Origin: Pseudomonadota bacterium
GTDB lineage: Bacteria; Chloroflexota; UBA6077; JAJPHF01
Reading direction: 5' to 3'
Assembly (NCBI GenBank): GCA_021325365.1
Contig: JAJPHF010000037.1
Location: 1-28,124, forward strand
Length of the DNA: 28,124 bases
Position 1 is the first letter of the stretch; each line of letters starts with the position of its first letter. Positions 23,173-28,124 of the stretch are shown piece by piece. The notes under the pieces were generated by a model. It was not told where the DNA came from, did not search any database, and worked only from the letters and a program-made list of their open reading frames with translations. The position numbers and the translations under genes were made by a program.

Positions 23173-23949
23173 ATGAGCGAGCCAGAGAGCGGCGGGCACT
23201 TGCAGGGCAAGGTCGCGATCGTGACCGGCGCGGGCGGCGACATCGGCCGCGCCATCTGCGTGCGCTACGCGCGGGAGGGCGCGCGCGTGCTGGCCGTCGA
23301 TCTGAAACCCGACCTGGCCGAGCGCACCGCCGCCACCCTGCGCGAGGCGGGCGGCGAGGGGCACGCGCTCGCCGCCGACGTGAGCCACACGGCGGGCGCG
23401 GAGGCGCTGGCGCGGGCGGCCGTCGAGCGCTGGGGCCACATCGACGTGCTGGCGAACGTCGCCGCGCTGTTCACGGGCATCGTGCGCAAGCCGTTCTACG
23501 AGTTGACCGAGCAAGAATGGGACGCCGTGATGGCCGTCAACCTGCGCGGCATGTGGCTGTGCTGCAAGGCCGTCTTCCCGACGATGCGCGAGCAGGGGGG
23601 CGGGCGCATCGTGAACATGGCGTCCGTGGTCGCCTTCTGGGGCGCGCCGCTGTTCCTGCACTACGTCACGTCGAAGGCCGGCGTGATCGGGCTAACGCGG
23701 GCGCTGGCGCGCGAGGTCGGCGAGTACGGCATCACCGTGAACGCCGTGGCGCCCGACCTGACGCTGACCAGCGGCGCGCTGTCGATGACGAGCCGCGAGT
23801 GGATCGACCAGCGCGGCCAGGACGGCGCCATCAAGCGCACCGAGCTGCCCGACGACCTCGCGGGCGCCTTCGTCTACTTCGCATCCGACGCCAGCGCCTT
23901 CGTCACCGGCCAGACCCTCGTCGTCGACGGCGGCCGCGTCTGCTGGTAA
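23173..23949 (+). CDS. Short-chain dehydrogenase/reductase (SDR), NAD-type
   Basis: A 258-residue classical SDR. The cofactor motif TGAGGDIG is at 18-25. Asp43 at the end of beta-2 (LAVDLK) predicts NAD(H) preference. The usual NNAG reads NVAA at 95-98. The catalytic tetrad is Asn123, Ser151, Tyr164 and Lys168 (YVTSK). It ends with the typical TGQTLVVDGG segment. The ATG at 23173 has GAGGAG at 23163-23168; the in-frame ATG at 22942 would translate the repeats and is rejected. It differs from the first SDR in cofactor residue and sequence, so it is not a recent duplicate. The substrate is unknown. Its stop is 8 bases from the convergent antitoxin gene. Confidence 0.93.
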   Translation: MSEPESGGHLQGKVAIVTGAGGDIGRAICVRYAREGARVLAVDLKPDLAERTAATLREAGGEGHALAADVSHTAGAEALARAAVERWGHIDVLANVAALFTGIVRKPFYELTEQEWDAVMAVNLRGMWLCCKAVFPTMREQGGGRIVNMASVVAFWGAPLFLHYVTSKAGVIGLTRALAREVGEYGITVNAVAPDLTLTSGALSMTSREWIDQRGQDGAIKRTELPDDLAGAFVYFASDASAFVTGQTLVVDGGRVCW

Positions 23950-23957
23950 TTGCTGAC

Positions 23958-24248
23958 CTAACGATTATGCTGTCGGGCCTCGGCGTCGAGCCGCTCCCTG
24001 AGCCATACGCGAAGGAGAGTCTGATAAGGTAGCGCTCGTCGGGCGGCCTCGTCCTTCAGCGCCTCGATCATGTCGACGGGCAGACGGATGTTGACTGGCC
24101 TGGTCCGGACGATACGACTCGGGCCGAGGCGTTCATCCTCGCCTTCATTGCTGTCCCAGTAGTCATGGTGATCGTCCCACCAACGAGCCTCCTCCGCCGG
24201 CGAGAGCCCGGGAGGCAATCGCGGACTAGTCTTTGACCTGGCGGTCAT
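23958..24248 (-). CDS. brnA: BrnA/CopG-type antitoxin
   Basis: A 96-residue protein with a disordered, acidic N-terminal half (SPAEEARWWDDHHDYWDSNE) and a C-terminal ribbon-helix-helix segment, VNIRLPVDMIEALKDEAARR followed by LPYQTLLRVWLRERL. This matches antitoxins that neutralise BrnT and bind the operon promoter. The ATG at 24248 has AGAGGA within the end of the toxin gene, and the two frames overlap by 23 bp, as in other brnTA pairs. It lies immediately downstream of the toxin. DNA binding and autoregulation are inferred from the family. Confidence 0.78.
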   Translation of the reverse strand: MTARSKTSPRLPPGLSPAEEARWWDDHHDYWDSNEGEDERLGPSRIVRTRPVNIRLPVDMIEALKDEAARRALPYQTLLRVWLRERLDAEARQHNR

Positions 24249-24516
24249 ACAAATTCCTCTCGTGCGGGCGCATCTCCCAACCGGTAAACGGACGGATCAC
24301 GCCGCGTCCTTTCTGCTGAATTACGATGGCGAGATAGTGGCCCGCAGCGGTACGGCCGAGCACTCGAAAGCGGTCCGGCGCGTCAGTGCCCCCCCGCCGC
24401 CGGATGACCGGCCCTTCGAGCATGTCTTCCACTTCGTCGGGAGAGATTCCGTGGAGAGCCAGGTGCTCAACATTATCGTCGTCCCACTCGACCTCTACCC
24501 CCTCCATAGTAGACAT
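24226..24516 (-). CDS. brnT: BrnT-family ribonuclease toxin
   Basis: A 96-residue protein with the BrnT layout: VEWDDDNVEHLALHGISPDEVEDML at the N-terminus, then a GRTAAGHYLAIVIQQ strand, and a C-terminal IRPFTGWEMRPHERNLYDR segment carrying the Arg/His/Glu/Tyr residues typical of this RNase toxin fold. It is the first gene of the toxin-antitoxin pair. The ATG at 24516 is preceded by an AT-richer stretch (24517-24530). A second ATG at 24507 is possible. This gene pair reads against its SDR neighbour and could have moved here by transfer, though no flanking mobile element is visible. Confidence 0.8.
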   Translation of the reverse strand: MSTMEGVEVEWDDDNVEHLALHGISPDEVEDMLEGPVIRRRGGTDAPDRFRVLGRTAAGHYLAIVIQQKGRGVIRPFTGWEMRPHERNLYDRQVKD

Positions 24517-24610
24517 TGTAAATACGACGTCTCCCGCTCACCATACTCACTGCCGCATCTCAGGCGCGACGCAGAGCGCTATGGCTGGAAGTGCAGCGCA
24601 CCACGATCGT

Positions 24611-25696
24611 TCACAGCCCGTAGAACCGGGCGGGGTTGTCGCACATGATGCGCTCCAGCTGCGCGTCGGACAGGTCGCCGCGGGCGCGCATGGTGGCCAC
24701 GAGCTGCGGCTCCTCGGATGGGTCGTTGTGGCCGTAGTCGGAGCCGATGAGCAGGTTGTCCTCGCCGATGTACTGCATCAGGTACGGGATGTCCTCGTCG
24801 GCCTCGCAAGCCACGAACAAGCGATTGTCGCGGAAGAACTGCGGCGAGCGGCCATTCTCCTCGCGGAACCAGCGCTTCAGGTTGTGCAGCACGTAGGGCA
24901 GCCACGCCGCGCCCGCCTCGATGATGCCGAAGCGCAGCCGCGGGAACTGCGTCGGGATCCCGTTGGCAATGAGGTCGCGGCAGGCGATGAGCGGCAGCAT
25001 CCGCGACTGCGGCATGCTGCCGTTGCGGCCGACGTCGAACAGCCGCGTGATCGCGGGGCAGCCGCCGCCGGTGTGGATGCAGATCGGCAGGTCGAGCGCG
25101 CTGGCCTCCTCGTAGATCGGGAAGAAGTACGGATCGTCCAGCGTGCGCTCGCCCTCCATGCCGCGGAAGAAGACGCCTACCGCGCCGTGCTCCTTCGCCC
25201 AGTGCACCTCGGCCGCCGCCGCGTCGAGCGATTGCAGCGGCGGCACCACGACCCAACGCAGGCGGCCATCGGTCGCGGCGCAAGCGTCGGCCAGGTAGCG
25301 GTTGTAGGCGCGGCAGAGCGCGGCCTCCAGCGCCGCATCGTCGGTCAGGTACATCAGGAACAGCGTCGGGTAGACGACCTGCGTGCGCACGCCGAGCGCG
25401 TCCATGTCGGCGATGCGCCCCGCCAGGTCGGTTAGCTCGCGGCGGCCCACCGACACCGTGCAGCGCTCGGCGTTGCTCGCGTTGGCCGACGGCGTGATCA
25501 GGTTGAAGCTGCCCTTGCCCGCCGGCTTCGGGAAGATCTCGGCGTCGACCAGCCAGAAGGCGTTGCTGCGCCCGTAGAGCGTGTCGTTCGGCACCGACAC
25601 CAGCACCGGTCGGCGCGGGTACATGTCGGGCTCGACGCGCTCCCACATCTGCGGCGACTCGGCGACGTGTGTATCGACGTCGATGATGGGCCTCAT
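24611..25696 (-). CDS. Amidohydrolase_2 family metal-dependent hydrolase
   Basis: A 361-residue TIM-barrel amidohydrolase_2 protein. It shows IIDVDTHVAESPQMWERV at the N-terminus (Asp8, His10), VVPPLQSLD, AVGVFFRGM, LPICIHTGGGCP with His208, FGIIEAGAAWLPYVLHNL with Glu260, and NLLIGSDYGHNDP with Asp320. The E-x-G-x-x-W-L-P text is typical of a large environmental subgroup. The reaction could be hydrolysis or decarboxylation. The ATG at 25696 lies 11 bases after the stop of the alpha/beta hydrolase, with AGGAG in that gap, so the two are one operon. It is distinct in length and sequence from the amidohydrolase at 5148. Confidence 0.86.
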   Translation of the reverse strand: MRPIIDVDTHVAESPQMWERVEPDMYPRRPVLVSVPNDTLYGRSNAFWLVDAEIFPKPAGKGSFNLITPSANASNAERCTVSVGRRELTDLAGRIADMDALGVRTQVVYPTLFLMYLTDDAALEAALCRAYNRYLADACAATDGRLRWVVVPPLQSLDAAAAEVHWAKEHGAVGVFFRGMEGERTLDDPYFFPIYEEASALDLPICIHTGGGCPAITRLFDVGRNGSMPQSRMLPLIACRDLIANGIPTQFPRLRFGIIEAGAAWLPYVLHNLKRWFREENGRSPQFFRDNRLFVACEADEDIPYLMQYIGEDNLLIGSDYGHNDPSEEPQLVATMRARGDLSDAQLERIMCDNPARFYGL

Positions 25697-25707
25697 GGTC
25701 CCTTCTC

Positions 25708-26844
25708 CTAGCGGCCGTCGACGCGGGCGCGCAGCCAGCAGACGATCGTCGGTACGGTGTCGGGCGTGTTGCCCATGTGGCCGCCCGGGAAGACGCGGCA
25801 CGCCTTCGGGTCGCCGTGCTCCATCAGGAAGTAGAAGTCCTCGATCGGCGTCTGCGTGTCGTTCTTGCCGTTCACCAGCAGCAGCGGCGCGCAGGGGCCG
25901 TCGACCAGGCCCTGCTCCAGCAGCGACAGGCGCGGCACGAACGCCACGTAGTCGTCGTAAGTCTGGATGCCCATGCTGTTCCGGCGCGACTCGGTGAGGT
26001 CGCTCAGGTAGCTGTCGGCGTAGCGCGACTTCGCCGTCCAGTCGGGCTGGAACACCAGGTGGGCGCCGCCGCCCCAGCCGCACACGCCGGCCAGGTACTC
26101 GCGGTGGGTGTGCGCGACTTTGTTCGCCCAGTAGCCGCCAAACGAGCCGCCGACGCAGACGATGCGCTGGCCGTCGAGGTCGGGCTGCGCCCGCACCCAC
26201 TCGAAGACGGGCGTGTACTGGCGCTCCGCATCGACCGAGCCCAGCAGCGGCGACTCGCCGGTGCCCGGCATGTCCATCGACACCACGGCGAAGCCCGCCG
26301 CCAGGAACGGCTCGGCGACGTGGTTGCGCTCCTCCTTGAAGCTGTCCACGCCGCCCCAGTTCACCAGCACGGGCGGCCGCGTGACGCCCTTGGGCTTGCG
26401 GACGTGGACGACCACCTCGGAGCCCTCGCCGGGGCGGCCGGCGAACGGGATCGCCACGCGCGTGAGCGGCGGATCGAACGCCTGCGCGGCCCGCAGGTAG
26501 AGCTGGCGGGCCTTCACGGCATTTGCGCGCTTCGCGGGCGTGTTCGGGCAGGGGAAGCGGCCCAGGAAGTAGAAAGCGTAGGCCTGGAAGTAGGCGGCGT
26601 CGGCGGTCCGCTTGTCCCCGCGCGCCTCGGCCGCCTGAGCCTGCGCCTCGAAGCGCGCGCCGATCTCCGCCCACACGCTCGCCCAGTGGTCGGGGTCCAG
26701 GCTCGCCAGCCGCTCGATGCCCTCGGCTGCGGCCTGCTGGTCCTGCACGATCATCGGGTTCAGCCGGGCCGCCAGCCGCCGCCGCAGGTAGTCCTTCGAC
26801 TCCTCCAGCGTCTTGGGGCGCCCTACTACCGTCGTCGTCGCCAC
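25708..26844 (-). CDS. Alpha/beta hydrolase, FrsA/DUF1100-like esterase
   Basis: A 378-residue alpha/beta hydrolase. The nucleophile elbow is GGSFGGYW with Ser234, the likely acid is Asp329 in VNGKNDTQTP, and the base is His356 in FPGGHMGN. A helical N-terminal cap (about 10-120) precedes the core. The core holds PVLVNWGGVDS, FAVVSMDMPGTGESP (oxyanion/strand features) and a GWGGGAHLVFQ segment. I chose the GTG at 26844 because AGAGGAGGT lies 6 bases upstream. The in-frame ATG at 26865 would place that ribosome-binding site inside the protein. A TATAAT sequence lies 50 bases upstream. It is followed by an amidohydrolase in the same operon. The ester or amide substrate is unknown. Confidence 0.82.
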   Translation of the reverse strand: MATTTVVGRPKTLEESKDYLRRRLAARLNPMIVQDQQAAAEGIERLASLDPDHWASVWAEIGARFEAQAQAAEARGDKRTADAAYFQAYAFYFLGRFPCPNTPAKRANAVKARQLYLRAAQAFDPPLTRVAIPFAGRPGEGSEVVVHVRKPKGVTRPPVLVNWGGVDSFKEERNHVAEPFLAAGFAVVSMDMPGTGESPLLGSVDAERQYTPVFEWVRAQPDLDGQRIVCVGGSFGGYWANKVAHTHREYLAGVCGWGGGAHLVFQPDWTAKSRYADSYLSDLTESRRNSMGIQTYDDYVAFVPRLSLLEQGLVDGPCAPLLLVNGKNDTQTPIEDFYFLMEHGDPKACRVFPGGHMGNTPDTVPTIVCWLRARVDGR

Positions 26845-26894
26845 GCTGCCACCTCCTCTACCCATGCGGTCGCAGGCCGCGCGCCAGTGGGTCG

Positions 26895-26900
26895 ATTATA
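26895..26900 (-). promoter_or_regulatory. Candidate -10 box for the hydrolase operon
   Basis: The complement reads TATAAT, a perfect -10 hexamer in very GC-rich DNA, about 50 bases before the GTG at 26844. No good -35 hexamer lies at 16-18 bp, so the promoter may need an activator or be non-canonical. It lies between this gene and the stop of the DUF2807 gene at 26911. Confidence 0.5.
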
Positions 26901-26910
26901 GCGGCGCGGA

Positions 26911-27696
26911 TCACCCCCCGCTGAACGGCCGGACCGTCCCGGTCCCGGACACCGAGCTTTCCACGCGCGGATTGCCCAGGTATTCCACGCTGCTCGTCCC
27001 GGCAACCTTCGCCTGGAGCGTGTCGCTCACGCGCACGACGGCTTTGCCCGCGCCGCTAAGCGTCAACTCCGCATCCTCCACCGCCAGATCCTGCCCGTTC
27101 ACCTTCCCGGCGCCCGTGACCCTGACGACGAGCCGCGACGCCGTGCCGCTGGCGTCGAGCGCGCCCGCACCCGCGAGCGTGCTCTCCAGCTCCTGCGTGT
27201 TCAGCCCGTCCAGCCGGATGTTTCCCGCGCCGTTCTGGGTCGTCTGCAGGCGCGGGACGGCGAGCCCGCTGGCCGCGACGTCGCCGGCGCCGAGCGTGCT
27301 GAGGGCCGCTAGCTGCCGCGCCGTCACCCGGTAGACGATCGGCCGTGTCGGGCGGCCCGCTTGTAGCTCCAAGACGAGCTTGTCCCCGCTCACCGTGGTG
27401 GTGATCTGCGGGAGCAAGTTGTCCTCGGCCTCGACGCTGAGCGCTTCCTCGGCGCCCAGCGTGACGAGCGCCTGGCCGACGCCCCGCAGCTCGATCGCCG
27501 AAAAGCCCGAAACGGCGCGCGTGTCCGTAACAACTCGGCCCGATCCAGTCGGATCCTCGTCCCGCGCCGGCAGCGCGCGGCACCCAGCGCTCCCGCCAGC
27601 CGCCATCGCCAGGAGGACGACGACGGCCAGGACCTTCCCACGGGATGGGACGCGGGGGTAGCAGCGCGGCAGGAGCGGCGCGGCGGACTGGCGCAT
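26911..27696 (-). CDS. DUF2807 (head GIN domain) putative lipoprotein
   Basis: A 261-residue exported protein. A hydrophobic stretch at about 21-37 is followed by SAGC with Cys39, a lipobox-like site though Ser at -3 is unusual. A typical GIN domain begins RAVSGFSAIELRGVGQALV. From residue 136, six to seven units of 18-20 residues begin G-[AST]-G or similar (GAGDVAAS, GAGNIRLD, GAGALDAS, GAGKVNGQ, GAGKAVVR, GTSSVEYL, GTGTVRPF), consistent with a right-handed beta-helix. It is likely a surface structural protein; the family is called a putative adhesin head but its function is unproven. The ATG at 27696 has GAGGAGGAG upstream. The in-frame extension to 28098 is low-complexity and rejected. Confidence 0.86.
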   Translation of the reverse strand: MRQSAAPLLPRCYPRVPSRGKVLAVVVLLAMAAGGSAGCRALPARDEDPTGSGRVVTDTRAVSGFSAIELRGVGQALVTLGAEEALSVEAEDNLLPQITTTVSGDKLVLELQAGRPTRPIVYRVTARQLAALSTLGAGDVAASGLAVPRLQTTQNGAGNIRLDGLNTQELESTLAGAGALDASGTASRLVVRVTGAGKVNGQDLAVEDAELTLSGAGKAVVRVSDTLQAKVAGTSSVEYLGNPRVESSVSGTGTVRPFSGG

Positions 27697-28124
27697 AAGT
27701 CTCCTCCTCGTGCGGGGCGGCCCCCGGTTGCCGGCCGCCGCCCGCCGGAGCATAGCAGAGCCGCGGAGGCGACGCGCAGGAGCGCCAGCGCCGCCCCGGT
27801 CCGCGTGCGCGGCCAGCCGCGCGCCCTCTGCCGGCGGCAGCGATCGGCGCGGGTGCCGTCCAGCATGTTGCCGGCCGATTCCCGGCTCCGCTGGCTGCGC
27901 CGGACGACGGCTCTTCGCCAATGCATTATCTGTAGAGAGGCCGCGAGGCGCGCCGGAGAGCGCCCGCCCGCGGCGCGACGTGGTCGCGTATCTTGCGCCG
28001 TACACGCCTCCCCCCCGCCCGCCGCCCGCGCCCGGCCCGGGGCACTCCCCGCCGGCCCGGCCCGCGGCAGGAGAGCCGGGGAGTATCGTACGGGGCAAAC
28101 GATGCGACCTTCCGCGCCCGACCA
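27697..28124. other. Intergenic region, no convincing gene
   Basis: This stretch upstream of the DUF2807 gene is very GC-rich and low-complexity. Open frames on both strands are compositional. On the minus strand an extended -10-like TGCTATGCT covers 27749-27757, about 55 bases before the DUF2807 start, with no clear -35. An ATG at 28102 begins a frame that leaves the window after eight codons and cannot be judged. Confidence 0.5.

Noticed and set aside
24556..24563. CTGAGATG on the minus strand as a possible TPP (THI-box) riboswitch
   Set aside because: The ACCTGA and GCCAGCG elements of the THI box are missing, and it precedes brnT, not a thiamine gene.
26845..26865. ATG start at 26865 for the FrsA-like hydrolase
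   Set aside because: The strong AGAGGAGGT lies between this ATG and the GTG at 26844, so the GTG fits better and the extra residues (MGRGGGS) just translate the ribosome-binding site.
27697..28098. N-terminal extension of the DUF2807 frame to 28098
   Set aside because: It is Arg/Gly/Ala/Pro low-complexity sequence without conserved text, while the ATG at 27696 has a strong ribosome-binding site and begins a signal peptide.
28102..28124. Start of a plus-strand CDS at the window end
   Set aside because: Only eight codons are visible with no clear ribosome-binding site, so it cannot be supported.

Overview
The window is about 28 kb of very GC-rich DNA (roughly 70% G+C, with strongly GC-biased third codon positions). 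It encodes lipoproteins with long Ala/Pro/Thr-rich linkers, many soluble catabolic enzymes, and C/G-rich intergenic hairpin repeats. There is no rRNA, tRNA, ribosomal protein or other phylogenetic marker. The gene set (many NMT1/THI5-like binding lipoproteins, amidohydrolases, SDRs, CocE/NonD hydrolases, aryl/acyl-AMP ligases) resembles soil or marine Chloroflexota such as SAR202/Dehalococcoidia relatives. That assignment is inference from gene content only.

Layout. 1-6508 (+): the 3' part of a hydantoinase-B gene, binding lipoprotein SBP1, an SDR, an EntE/DhbE-type aryl-AMP ligase, a small amidohydrolase and a DUF559 nuclease-like protein. 6649-8714 (+): SBP2, then a heme-oxygenase-like diiron oxidase candidate. 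8720-10348 (-): an orphan GAF-PAS histidine kinase. 10512-11624 (+): SBP3, which converges with a minus-strand operon at 15261-11621 (SBP4, a 4,5-dihydroxyphthalate decarboxylase-like protein, a PaaK-like ligase). 15476-18385 (+): SBP5, diverging from that operon, then a CocE/NonD hydrolase. 18415-21936 (+): an unknown protein, SBP6, a GatC/AtzG-like small protein and an amidase. 22198-23949 (+): a methyltransferase and a second SDR. 23958-24516 (-): a BrnT/BrnA toxin-antitoxin pair. 24611-27696 (-): a DUF2807 lipoprotein, an FrsA-like alpha/beta hydrolase and a second amidohydrolase. 27697-28124 has no convincing gene.

How the genes may work together. The theme is capture and hydrolysis or activation of organic substrates. 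Six paralogous lipoproteins of the NitT/TauT/NMT1 type, plus one signal-less protein of the same general fold, lie in the window. No ABC permease or ATPase is present. Most of the lipoproteins sit directly before a catabolic enzyme: SBP1-SDR, SBP2-oxidase, SBP4-decarboxylase-ligase, SBP5-hydrolase and SBP6-amidase. This suggests repeated 'binding protein plus enzyme' modules that rely on a transporter elsewhere, or that bind ligands for sensing. The orphan kinase sits among them and could be a sensor. None of the substrates can be read from sequence.

Intergenic regions carry two families of G/C-rich hairpin repeats. One is a cluster of GGGGACACCCC-type palindromes at 3246-3391. The other is a C-tract/G-tract element in several copies, mostly between a stop codon and the next gene. 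A third pair of 32-bp repeats lies at 21952 and 22022.
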